From: an uncultured Acetobacteraceae bacterium
Lineage (GTDB): Bacteria; Pseudomonadota; Alphaproteobacteria; Acetobacterales; Acetobacteraceae
NCBI GenBank assembly: GCA_937874445.1
Contig: CALNAL010000146.1
Location: 1-12,935, forward strand
Length of the DNA stretch: 12,935 nucleotides
Direction: 5' to 3'
Part shown: positions 1-8,088 of the stretch, in pieces
How the letters are laid out: every line of letters begins with the position of its first letter
Position numbering within the stretch: position 1 is the stretch's first letter
The notes under the pieces: model-generated
The model's database searches: none
What the model was told of the DNA's origin: nothing
The model's input: the letters and a program-made list of their open reading frames with translations, nothing else
Translations under genes and position numbers: made by a program

Positions 1-1572
<1,572 letters not shown>

Positions 1573-1574
1573 GC

Positions 1575-1600
1575 AAAAGCGGCGGCCAGATCTGCTTTTT
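1575..1600 (+). terminator. Probable intrinsic terminator of glmS
   Basis: Starting three bases after the glmS stop, AAAAGC (1575-1580) pairs with GCTTTT (1594-1599), and the right arm runs into five T residues. The stem is short and the loop is 13 nt with a central AGATCT palindrome, so the terminator is modest. Position and T-run fit termination of glmS. Confidence 0.45.
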
Positions 1601-1649
1601 CCCGCAAGGTTAAGGAAGCCGGAGGGGTTTCGTGCGCCACCCCCCTCCC

Positions 1650-1675
1650 CCGGGGTGCGCTGGCGTGCGCCCCGG
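1650..1675 (+). other. GC-rich hairpin between glmS and the module 1 promoter
   Basis: Bases 1650-1660 pair with 1665-1675 as an 11-bp stem (two G-T wobbles) around a TGGC tetraloop. No T-tract follows. A competing stem can form just upstream (GGAGGGG at 1621-1627 with CCCCTCC at 1642-1648). It could be a backup stop for glmS read-through, insulating the regulated promoter just downstream. The role is inferred. Confidence 0.4.
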
Positions 1676-1690
1676 TTCGGACGCCGACGT

Positions 1691-1719
1691 TTGACAACGC
1701 CGGCTGTTGGATACATGTT
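1691..1719 (+). promoter_or_regulatory. Candidate sigma-70-type promoter of module 1
   Basis: A perfect -35 box TTGACA lies at 1691-1696. With a 17-bp spacer the -10 would be CATGTT (1714-1719), a weak match; overlapping alternatives at 1711-1717 (ATACAT or TACATG) have short spacers. Transcription would begin near 1725-1730, exactly where the first operator lies, which suits repression by blocking initiation. The -35 is good and the -10 is uncertain. Confidence 0.45.
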
Positions 1720-1727
1720 CCGGGTAA

Positions 1728-1743
1728 AGGCAAACGTTTACTT
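1728..1743 (+). promoter_or_regulatory. LacI-type operator O1a of module 1
   Basis: The sequence AGGCAAACGTTTACTT has the CG-centred AAACGTTT core typical of LacI/GalR-family operators. The centre lies between 1735 and 1736. Arms are asymmetric: the left half-site reads GGCAAACG and the right reads AGTAAACG on the opposite strand. It sits at the expected transcription start of the candidate promoter. The left half-site is identical to the half-site used in module 2. Confidence 0.65.
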
Positions 1744-1814
1744 TCCCCGGAGGCGTCCCCCTCAGACGGCAAATATCCAGGCGCGATCACATCGTTGGAT
1801 CTTTTTCCGGCAAG

Positions 1815-1828
1815 GGTAAACGTTTACC
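1815..1828 (+). promoter_or_regulatory. LacI-type operator O1b of module 1, perfect palindrome
   Basis: GGTAAACGTTTACC is a perfect 14-bp palindrome with central CG, the classic form of LacI/GalR-family operators. It lies in the leader, 64 bases upstream of the MFS start and 86 bp centre to centre from O1a, about eight helical turns. A dimer here could act as a roadblock or cooperate with O1a. The most likely ligand is the LacI regulator encoded at 5744-6814, inferred from position and recognition-helix type. Confidence 0.75.
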
Positions 1829-1891
1829 TTAGTCTCATCAATCACGTCCTCGACAAGAAACGCCCTTCATCACAAGACCAGGTACGTCATC

Positions 1892-3178
1892 ATGAAAGTC
1901 AAGGGACTCCGCTGGTGGATCATCGCCATGATCTGCCTTGGAACGATCATCAATTATCTTGCCAGGAACTCGCTCGCGGTCATGGCACCCACGCTCCAGC
2001 AGGAGCTGCATTTCTCCACCCAGGAATATTCGTATGTCGTCGGTGCCTTCCAGGCGGCCTACGGCCTGATGCAGCCGGTCTGCGGCTATCTGCTCGATCT
2101 CGTCGGCCTCAAGCTCGGTTTCGCCCTGTTCGCCGTGATCTGGTCGATCGCCTCCTGCTTCCACGCCTTCGCCGGCGGCTGGGGCATGCTCGCTTTCTTC
2201 CGCGGGCTGCTCGGCGTCAGTGAAGCCGCCGCCATTCCCGCCGGCATCAAGGCCGTCAACGAATGGTTCCCCCTGCGCGAACGGTCGGTCGCGGTGGGCT
2301 GGTTCAATGCCGGCACCTCGCTTGGCGCCATGCTTGCGCCGCCCCTGGTGATCTCGGTCCAGCTGATCTTCGGCTGGCAGGCCGCCTTCGTCGCCACCGG
2401 CCTGCTGGGATTCATCTTCGCCGGGCTGTGGTTCTTCTTCTTCCACTCGCCCCAGGATCACCCGATGGTCACCGCCGACGAACAGCAGTACATCGCCGAT
2501 GGTCTCGAGGAAGCCGCCTCGGCCGGCGGCGCGGGAAGCACCCGCCCGGACATGCTCGCCATTCTCTCGACGAAGCGTTTCTGGGGCGTCGCCATCCCGC
2601 GCTTCCTCGCCCAGCCCGCCTGGGAAACCTTCACCTTCTGGATCCCGCTCTATCTCTCCACCGTGCGCGGCATGGACATCAAGCAGATCGCCATGTTCGC
2701 CTGGCTCCCCTTCCTCGCTGCTGACATGGGCGGGATTCTCGGCGGCTATCTCTCGCCGTTCTTCATGAAGCACTTCCACTTCAACGTCGTCGATTCGCGC
2801 CTCGCCGGCGTGGTCATCGGCGCTCTCTGCATGATCGGGCCGGGCTGCATCGGGCTTGCCCCCAACGCCTATGTCGCCATCGCCCTCTTCGCGCTCGGCG
2901 CCTTCGCCCACCAGATGATTTCCGCTCTGATCAACTGCCTCTCCGCCGATGTGTTCGCCCACCAGGAAGTCGCCACCGCCAACGGCTTCACCGGCACCGC
3001 GGCGATGGCCGGCGGCTTCATCTTCTCGCTGATCGTGGGGCAGCTCGCCACCACCATCGGCTACAACCCGCTGTTCGTCTGCCTGACCATTTTCGACCTG
3101 ATCGGCGCCGTCGTCGCGATCGTGCTGCTGCGCGGCTCGCACAAGACCGCCGGGGAGACCTCCCGTGCCGCTGTTTGA
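1892..3178 (+). CDS. MFS transporter, ACS/hexuronate (ExuT-like) type, module 1
   Basis: Inner-membrane major facilitator protein of 428 residues, the usual length for the family, with about 12 hydrophobic segments by eye. The N-terminus (RWWIIAMICLGTIINYLARNS, residues 7-27) and the segment EWFPLRERSVAVGWFNAGTS are characteristic of the anion:cation symporter branch containing ExuT-type hexuronate carriers. The MFS loop 2-3 motif appears as GYLLDLVGLKLG (Asp69, Lys74). The ATG at 1892 has only a weak upstream AGG, but the N-terminus aligns with the paralogue at 8201-9460. The last 14 bases overlap the GH31 gene, so the two are surely co-transcribed and probably translationally coupled. It presumably imports the glycoside cleaved by the GH31 enzyme. 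The ACS relationship hints at an acidic or glycoside substrate, but such annotations are unreliable for exact specificity. Confidence 0.9.
   Translation: MKVKGLRWWIIAMICLGTIINYLARNSLAVMAPTLQQELHFSTQEYSYVVGAFQAAYGLMQPVCGYLLDLVGLKLGFALFAVIWSIASCFHAFAGGWGMLAFFRGLLGVSEAAAIPAGIKAVNEWFPLRERSVAVGWFNAGTSLGAMLAPPLVISVQLIFGWQAAFVATGLLGFIFAGLWFFFFHSPQDHPMVTADEQQYIADGLEEAASAGGAGSTRPDMLAILSTKRFWGVAIPRFLAQPAWETFTFWIPLYLSTVRGMDIKQIAMFAWLPFLAADMGGILGGYLSPFFMKHFHFNVVDSRLAGVVIGALCMIGPGCIGLAPNAYVAIALFALGAFAHQMISALINCLSADVFAHQEVATANGFTGTAAMAGGFIFSLIVGQLATTIGYNPLFVCLTIFDLIGAVVAIVLLRGSHKTAGETSRAAV
2658..2706 (+). repeat. Direct repeat within MFS genes, copy 1
   Basis: These 49 bases are identical to 8967-9015 in the second MFS gene, same orientation, about 6.3 kb apart. 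They encode the conserved segment TVRGMDIKQIAMFAW. A shorter 42-base identity links 4628-4669 and 10940-10981 in the GH31 genes around the acid/base site, with the same offset. Confidence 0.85.
3152..3158 (+). promoter_or_regulatory. Shine-Dalgarno that fixes the GTG start of GH31 gene 1
   Basis: GGGGAGA lies inside the 3' end of the MFS gene with six bases between it and the GTG at 3165. It supports the GTG start, as does alignment of PRFALAE with PRFAIAE of the paralogue. Confidence 0.7.
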
Positions 3179-5564
3179 AAATCCCCGCTTCGCACTTGCA
3201 GAACGTGCTGGCAACCACCTCACCCTGCGCAGCCCCGAGGGGCATGTCGCCCATGTCTTCGTCCTTGAGCCCGACATCTTCCGGGTGATGGTGCTGCCCC
3301 ACGGCCGACTCAACAACCCGCGCAGCTGGGCGATCGCCCCGGGGGCGGAGGACGTCGCGACCGAGGGCCGCGACCGTTTCGACCTCTCGGGTTTCACGCT
3401 GCCGGAATTCTCCTGCGAGGAGGGCGAGGGCGCGCTCGTCGTCGCCACCGACCAGCTGCGTCTCTCGGTGAAACTCGAAGGCCTGCACTGCACCTGGGAG
3501 AATCGCATCGGTGGCGCATGGCGCCCCGTCGCCGCCGACCGCCCCACCCAGAGCTACAACCTCGGCTGGTGGGACGACCGCGTCTACCACTACCTCCAGC
3601 GCGACCGCACCGATAAATACTACGGCCTCGGCGAGCGGGCTGGCGATGCCAACCGGCACGGGAACTCTTACCGGATGGTCAACGTCGACGCGATGGGCTA
3701 CTCGGCGCGCAACGGCGACCCGCTCTACAAGCACATCCCCTTCTATATCGCCTGGAACGCGAAGGTTCGGGCCCCAGTCGGCTTTTTCTACGATACGCTC
3801 TCCGACTGCACCTTCGACATGGGGCGCGAACTCGACAACTATCACGGGCTCTATCGCAGCTTCATCGCCGAGACCGGTGATCTCGACTACTACGTGATCG
3901 GCGGTGCCTCCATCGCCTCGGTCTCGAAACGCTACACCTGGCTCACCGGCCGCCCGATTCTTCAGCCGCGCTGGGGCCTGGGCTGCACCGGTTCGACCAT
4001 GACCTACCCCGATGCTCCCAACGCCCAGGAACGGATGGGCCAGTTCCTCGCCGACTGCGAGAAATACGACATCATCTACGATTCCTTCCACATGGGCTCG
4101 GGCTACACCTCGATCGGCCCCAAACGCTATCTCTTCCACTGGAATCGCAGCAAGTTCCCCGACCCCAAGGGCTTCACCGCGCATTTCCTGGCCCACGGCG
4201 TGCGGCTCTGCGCCAACGTCAAGCCCTGCCTGCTGCAGGACCATCCGCGTTTCGCCGAGGCAACCGAAAAGGGCCTGCTGATCCATCGCCCAGACGGCTC
4301 TCCGGCTCCGGTGCAGTTCTGGGACGAAATGGGCTCGTACCTCGACTTCACCAACCCGGCCACGCTCGCCTGGTGGAAGGAAGGCGTGAAGCGCCACCTG
4401 CTCGACTACGGAATCGCCTCGGCATGGAACGACAACAACGAATACGAGATCTGGAACCCCGAGGCGCGCGCGCATGCCTTCGGCGCCGAGCGCCCGGCGA
4501 TCGAACTTAAGCCGTTGCAGTCGCTGCAGATGATGCGGGCCTCCTGCGAGGCGCAGCACGAGTTCGCACCTCACGAGCGGCCCTTCGTGGTTTCGCGCTC
4601 GGGCACCGCGGGCATGCAGCGCTACGCGCAGACCTGGTCGGGCGACAACTACACCAGCTGGGAGACACTCAAGTACAACATCCGCATGGGCACTTCGCTC
4701 GCCCTCAGCGGGGTCTCCAATACCGGCCATGACGTGGGCGGCTTCGCCGGCCCCGCGCCGAGCCCGGAACTGCTGTTGCGCTGGGTTGCCTTCGGCATCT
4801 TCATGCCGCGTTTCGCGATCAATTCATGGAACGAGGACGGTACCGTCAACGAGCCGTGGATGTATCCCGAGGTGGCTCCGCAGATCTCGCGCCTGCTGAA
4901 GTTCCGCTACCGGCTGATGCCCTATCTCTACGACCTGATGTGGCGCTCCCATTCCGCCTTCGAGCCGATGATCCGGCCGACCTTCTACGATTTCCAGGAC
5001 GATCCGCACAGCTTCGAGGAGAACGACGAGATGATGCTCGGCGCCAACCTCCTTGTCGCCGCCGTGGTCGAGCCGGGCGCGCGCGAGCGCCGGGTCTGGC
5101 TGCCGCAGAGCACGGAGTGGTTCGATTTCTGGAGCGGAGACCGTTACGCGGGCGGCCAGGAAATCGTCCTTCCGGCCCCCTGGGAGCACCCCCCCCTGCT
5201 CGCGCGTGCCGGTGCGATCCTCCCCCTCAACGTCGCAGAGCAGCACTTCAATGCCCGGGCCGAGGCACGTGGCTTCGCGCTGTTTGCCCCCGCCATCGGC
5301 AGCTTCCGCGATGCCTTCTTCGAGGATGACGGCCTCTCGGAGGGCTATCGAGACGGACAATGCGGTCGCTGGGAGGTCGCCATGACCTGTTCGGCCGACA
5401 CGATCTCGGTCTCGGTGGCCGCGACCGGTCAGCGCCCGCCGCAGGACCGCGAGATCACCCTGGTCCTGCCGCTTCCCGAGCAGCGCAGGGTGGCGCTGGA
5501 GACCGGCCGGATCCTCTCCGACAACGTACGCGACGGCAACCGCCTGGTGGTCGTCGCCTTGTAG
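3165..5564 (+). CDS. GH31 family glycoside hydrolase, Aec37-like, module 1
   Basis: A 799-residue glycoside hydrolase of family 31, a family of retaining alpha-glucosidases, alpha-xylosidases and relatives. No signal peptide is visible (MPLFENPRFALAERAG), so it is predicted to be cytoplasmic. Domains in order: N-terminal beta-sandwich (about 1-240) with the conserved YYGLGER and DPLYKHIPFY stretches; catalytic TIM barrel from about 266 to 590; C-terminal beta domains starting after NDEMMLGANLLVA (about 618). The catalytic nucleophile is Asp423 in WNDNNEYEIW, the acid/base is Asp494 in WSGDNYTSW, and GHDVGGF follows near 521. The WNDNNE wording recalls the GH31 subgroup typified by E. coli Aec37, whose substrate is undefined to my knowledge. 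Start GTG at 3165, overlapping the MFS gene by 14 bases. Alpha-glycosidase activity is secure at family level; the sugar released is unknown. Confidence 0.92.
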   Translation: MPLFENPRFALAERAGNHLTLRSPEGHVAHVFVLEPDIFRVMVLPHGRLNNPRSWAIAPGAEDVATEGRDRFDLSGFTLPEFSCEEGEGALVVATDQLRLSVKLEGLHCTWENRIGGAWRPVAADRPTQSYNLGWWDDRVYHYLQRDRTDKYYGLGERAGDANRHGNSYRMVNVDAMGYSARNGDPLYKHIPFYIAWNAKVRAPVGFFYDTLSDCTFDMGRELDNYHGLYRSFIAETGDLDYYVIGGASIASVSKRYTWLTGRPILQPRWGLGCTGSTMTYPDAPNAQERMGQFLADCEKYDIIYDSFHMGSGYTSIGPKRYLFHWNRSKFPDPKGFTAHFLAHGVRLCANVKPCLLQDHPRFAEATEKGLLIHRPDGSPAPVQFWDEMGSYLDFTNPATLAWWKEGVKRHLLDYGIASAWNDNNEYEIWNPEARAHAFGAERPAIELKPLQSLQMMRASCEAQHEFAPHERPFVVSRSGTAGMQRYAQTWSGDNYTSWETLKYNIRMGTSLALSGVSNTGHDVGGFAGPAPSPELLLRWVAFGIFMPRFAINSWNEDGTVNEPWMYPEVAPQISRLLKFRYRLMPYLYDLMWRSHSAFEPMIRPTFYDFQDDPHSFEENDEMMLGANLLVAAVVEPGARERRVWLPQSTEWFDFWSGDRYAGGQEIVLPAPWEHPPLLARAGAILPLNVAEQHFNARAEARGFALFAPAIGSFRDAFFEDDGLSEGYRDGQCGRWEVAMTCSADTISVSVAATGQRPPQDREITLVLPLPEQRRVALETGRILSDNVRDGNRLVVVAL

Positions 5565-5578
5565 CCGCCGGTCGACAT

Positions 5579-5603
5579 CCGGGCGTCTTTACGAGGCGCC
5601 CGG
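5579..5603 (+). terminator. Hairpin just after GH31 gene 1, possible terminator or mRNA 3' stabiliser
   Basis: CCGGGCG (5579-5585) pairs with CGCCCGG (5597-5603). The inner TCTT/GAGG can pair too (two G-T wobbles), leaving a TAC loop. It starts 14 bases after the GH31 stop. No T-tract follows, so it would be a weak intrinsic terminator; it may instead protect the upstream message or reduce read-through into the regulator gene. Confidence 0.45.
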
Positions 5604-5620
5604 CCTGCCGACCGATGGCC

Positions 5621-5655
5621 GCAGCGCGCGGTGACTCCCCATCACCGCGCGCTGC
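5621..5655 (+). repeat. Perfect 14-bp inverted repeat upstream of LacI gene 1
   Basis: GCAGCGCGCGGTGA (5621-5634) and its exact complement TCACCGCGCGCTGC (5642-5655) flank a 7-nt loop. It is very stable and lacks a downstream T-run. Together with the hairpin at 5579-5603 it fills much of the 179-base gap between the GH31 and LacI genes. No convincing promoter is seen between 5656 and 5743. Confidence 0.75.
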
Positions 5656-5743
5656 ACCTCTCGAGCGCCTGCCCTCTCCGGAGGGTCAGTCGCGGCGGAA
5701 AAGAACCTCTTTCCTTCTGCCCCGCGGCGACGCAAAAAGGCGC

Positions 5744-6814
5744 ATGGCGTCTCCTTCCTCCCCTCGCCGGCGCGCGGCCTCGCGTGCGCCCAAGAGTGCC
5801 TCGCTCGCCACCATTGCCGCGACGGCGGGGGTTTCCATTGCCACGGTCTCGCGCATCGTCAATGGCCTGCCCCGCCACGCCTCGGCCGAGACCGAGGCGC
5901 GGGTGCGTCAGGTGATCGAGGCACTGGGATACCGCCCCAACCAGATCGGCCGTGCGCTGCAACAGGGCAAATCGCGCCTGGTGGCAATGCTCACCGCCGA
6001 ACTCGCCAACCCGGTGATGGCCACCATCGCCTCGGTAACCGAGGCCGCCCTGCGCGATGCCGGCTATGTGATGATCCTGTGCGACACCCACGACCGGCCT
6101 GACCTGCAGGACGAATATCTGCACGCCATGCGCGCGCTGGTGGTCGAGGGATATGTCCTGGCCACCAATGTCCGCAGTCCCGGTCTTGAGGAATTCGTCA
6201 CGCGCGGCGAGAGGATGGTTTTCGCCTGCCGCCCCAACCCCTATGCGGCCGAGGGGACGGCGGGAGCCTTTCTTGGCATCGACAATGCACAGGCCGGTCG
6301 CGATGCCGCCGACTACCTTCTCGATCGCGACTGCACGCGTTTTGCAGTGCTGTCCCAGGCCAATGGCTCGCCCGCCTCGATCGCACGCGCCCTGGGGTGC
6401 TGCGAACGGTTGCGCGAGCGGGGCGTGCCGAAGGGACGCATCCGCGACATCCGAGCCCCGGGCCATTCCCACCTGGCCGTCGGCTACGCCGCGGCGCGCG
6501 CGCTGGCGGGGAGGCGGCCCTGGCGCGGGGGCATCGTCTGTGCGAGCGACCAGATCGCCTTCGGAACCTATCGCTTCGCCTGCGAGCACGGGCTCGATCT
6601 CACCACCGCAAATCCGTTGATCAGCATCGACGGCGCCGATCTCTCCGCCTGGCTTGCGCCCTGGCTCACCTCACTCCACGTGCCCTACGAGGAATTCGGC
6701 ACCCATATCGTCGAGATGTTGCAGACCCTCTGGAAGGGCCAGCCCGCCGCCGACCACATCGTGCCGTATTCGCTGCGCGCAGCCGGAGCGTTTCCCGTCG
6801 ACGATCTCTGCTGA
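5744..6814 (+). CDS. LacI/GalR-family transcriptional regulator, module 1
   Basis: A 356-residue regulator. After a basic N-terminal extension (RRRAASRAPK) comes the helix-turn-helix at about 20-45 (LATIAATAGVSIATVSRIVNG) with recognition residues Ile32, Ala33 and Arg37, then the hinge (YRPNQIGRAL, 63-72) and a periplasmic-binding-protein-like effector domain (LVAMLTAELANPVMATI to the end) with CASDQIAFG near the usual effector-site motif. The Ala/Arg pair fits operators with AAACGTTT cores, as found upstream of the module 1 MFS gene. Chosen start is the ATG at 5744 with AAAAGG upstream; an in-frame ATG at 5615 would add a low-complexity tail through the inverted repeat and is unlikely. The hinge carries Gly where LacI has Ala53. 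Probably a repressor of module 1 released by a sugar ligand. Strongly similar to the convergent regulator at 6844-7917. Confidence 0.93.
   Translation: MASPSSPRRRAASRAPKSASLATIAATAGVSIATVSRIVNGLPRHASAETEARVRQVIEALGYRPNQIGRALQQGKSRLVAMLTAELANPVMATIASVTEAALRDAGYVMILCDTHDRPDLQDEYLHAMRALVVEGYVLATNVRSPGLEEFVTRGERMVFACRPNPYAAEGTAGAFLGIDNAQAGRDAADYLLDRDCTRFAVLSQANGSPASIARALGCCERLRERGVPKGRIRDIRAPGHSHLAVGYAAARALAGRRPWRGGIVCASDQIAFGTYRFACEHGLDLTTANPLISIDGADLSAWLAPWLTSLHVPYEEFGTHIVEMLQTLWKGQPAADHIVPYSLRAAGAFPVDDLC
5987..6035 (+). repeat. Inverted repeat between the two LacI genes, arm A1
   Basis: These 49 bases are identical to the reverse complement of 7605-7653 in the second regulator gene. They encode the first effector-domain strand region (MLTAELANPVMATIAS). 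Confidence 0.85.
6587..6639 (+). repeat. Inverted repeat between the two LacI genes, arm B1
   Basis: These 53 bases are identical to the reverse complement of 7001-7053 in the second regulator gene and encode HGLDLTTANPLISIDGA. The codons just outside differ at several positions, so this is an island of full identity. Confidence 0.85.
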
Positions 6815-6843
6815 ATACGGCCCCCAGGGAACCTGCCCGCCTG

Positions 6844-7917
6844 TCAGGCCGCGGTGGCCAGGTGCAACGTGTAGGGGATGATCCTGTCCGGCACCGCACT
6901 GCCGCGCCACAGGGTTTGCAGCATCTCGACGATAGGAGTGCCGAAGTTCTGGTAGGGCACCTGCACGGAGGAAAGCCAGGGGGCGAGCCAGGCGGAAAGC
7001 TCGGCGCCGTCGATGCTGATCAACGGATTTGCGGTGGTGAGATCGAGCCCGTGTTCCTGCGAGAACCGGTGGATGCCGAAGGCGATCTGATCGCTGACGC
7101 AGGCGATGCCCCCCCGCCAGGGCGCGTCTCCGGCCAGGAGCCCGGCTCCGGCATAGCCGATTTCGAGATGGGAATGTCCGGGGGCGCGGATGCTGCGGAT
7201 ATGGTCGGCGGCCATTCCCCGTTCGAGCAGGCGCGTGCGACACCCCTCGGCGCGTTCGTTGGTGGCATGCGAGCCCTCGGCGGGAGCAAGGATGGCAACG
7301 CGGGAGCAGCCGCTATCACGGAGGTAGTCGGCGGCGGAAGCACCGGCGCGGGTGTTGTCGATGCCGATGAAGGCCCCCGGGGCATCCGGGGGGGCATAGG
7401 GGTTGCGCCGGCAGGCGAAGATCATGGGCTCGCCGCGGGCAACGAATTCCGCGAGACCTGGGCTTGGAAGATTGGTAACGAGCACGTAGCCTTCCACCGC
7501 CTGCGCACGCATGGCGAGGAGATATTCGTCCTGCAGGTCAGGCCGGTCATGGGTGTCGCAGAGCACCATCACATAGCCGGCGTCGCGCAATGCCGCTTCG
7601 GTCGCCGAGGCGATGGTGGCCATCACCGGGTTGGCGAGTTCGGCGGTGAGCATCGCCACCAGACGTGAGCGCCCCCGCTTGAGTGCCAGGCCGATCTGAT
7701 TGGGGCGGTATCCCAGCGCGTCGATGGCCCGGCGCACCCGCGCGACGGTGGCGGGCGAGGCGCGATGGATCTGGCCATTGACGATGCGCGAGACGGTGGA
7801 AATCGAAACTCCCGCAGCCTCGGCGATGGTGGCCATCGACACGGGGCCCGTGGGGGTATCGCGCGGGCGAAGGGGCAAGTCCCGGTCGTTTTCATGGGAG
7901 GGGGAGCGTGGCGGCAT
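6844..7917 (-). CDS. LacI/GalR-family transcriptional regulator, module 2
   Basis: A 357-residue paralogue of the regulator at 5744-6814, on the opposite strand and divergent from the module 2 MFS gene. Helix-turn-helix at about 28-48 (MATIAEAAGVSISTVSRIVNG) with recognition residues Ile39, Ser40 and Arg44; hinge YRPNQIGLAL (70-79); effector domain to the end with CVSDQIAFG. Long identical stretches with its paralogue occur in the effector domain (ANPVMATIAS, DTHDRPDLQDEYL, NPLISIDGA), so the two probably sense the same or similar ligands. Ser40 replaces Ala33 of the paralogue at a base-contacting position, matching the change from GGTAAACG to GGCAAACG half-sites in the adjacent operators. 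Start chosen at the ATG at 7917; a later ATG at 7836, right before the HTH, has no ribosome-binding site. Stops are only 29 bases from those of the convergent gene. Confidence 0.93.
   Translation of the reverse strand: MPPRSPSHENDRDLPLRPRDTPTGPVSMATIAEAAGVSISTVSRIVNGQIHRASPATVARVRRAIDALGYRPNQIGLALKRGRSRLVAMLTAELANPVMATIASATEAALRDAGYVMVLCDTHDRPDLQDEYLLAMRAQAVEGYVLVTNLPSPGLAEFVARGEPMIFACRRNPYAPPDAPGAFIGIDNTRAGASAADYLRDSGCSRVAILAPAEGSHATNERAEGCRTRLLERGMAADHIRSIRAPGHSHLEIGYAGAGLLAGDAPWRGGIACVSDQIAFGIHRFSQEHGLDLTTANPLISIDGAELSAWLAPWLSSVQVPYQNFGTPIVEMLQTLWRGSAVPDRIIPYTLHLATAA
7001..7053 (-). repeat. Inverted repeat between the two LacI genes, arm B2
   Basis: Exact reverse complement of 6587-6639 (53 bases); the two arms are separated by about 360 bases that include both stop codons. 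Confidence 0.85.
7605..7653 (-). repeat. Inverted repeat between the two LacI genes, arm A2
   Basis: Exact reverse complement of 5987-6035 (49 bases), in the same coding position of the paralogous regulator. Confidence 0.85.
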
Positions 7918-8046
7918 CCTGGTCTCGGTCTCTGCGTGCGCATCCGCGGCACCGGCCGGGACGGGGGGGTATGTTTGCGTCGCGCCACGAGGACTGTAAA
8001 GCGGACGGCGCGGGGCCCCAGGAGGATGGCAGGGCCGAAAAACGGA

Positions 8047-8075
8047 TTGACGTATTGGCAATCGTTTGCCAAATT
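8047..8075 (+). promoter_or_regulatory. Candidate promoter of module 2 with operator in the spacer
   Basis: TTGACG (8047-8052) is a five-of-six -35 box; a 17-bp spacer leads to CAAATT (8070-8075), a moderate -10. The strong operator at 8055-8072 occupies the spacer, so a bound repressor would exclude RNA polymerase. No convincing promoter is seen for the divergent regulator gene. Confidence 0.45.
8055..8072 (+). promoter_or_regulatory. LacI-type operator O2a of module 2
   Basis: TTGGCAATCGTTTGCCAA is an 18-bp palindrome with a single mismatched base pair (8062/8065) and central CG at 8063-8064. The right half-site reads GGCAAACG on the minus strand, the left GGCAATCG. It lies between the divergent regulator and MFS genes and could control both directions. 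Confidence 0.75.
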
Positions 8076-8088
8076 CGGTTTCCATAAA

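Noticed and set aside
1682..1695. Possible third module 1 operator around ACGTTTGAC next to the -35 box
   Set aside because: Only one half-site resembles the motif; the other arm does not pair, so it is not supported.
4424..4660. GH31 gene 1 as a sulfoquinovosidase (YihQ-like), suggested by an anion-type transporter
   Set aside because: The nucleophile region reads WNDNNEYEIW rather than the ADFGE-type stretch I associate with YihQ, and no sulfoquinovose pathway genes are present.
3018..4730. Long minus-strand open frame (570 codons) opposite GH31 gene 1, and similar ones opposite the MFS genes and GH31 gene 2
   Set aside because: They lie antisense to well-supported genes, have compositionally biased Gly/Arg/Val/Glu-rich translations with no recognisable domain, and are expected by-products of high-GC coding DNA.
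6397..7668. Plus-strand open frame running from LacI gene 1 into the antisense of LacI gene 2
   Set aside because: It shadows two real regulator genes on different strands and frames; its length reflects GC-rich codon bias.
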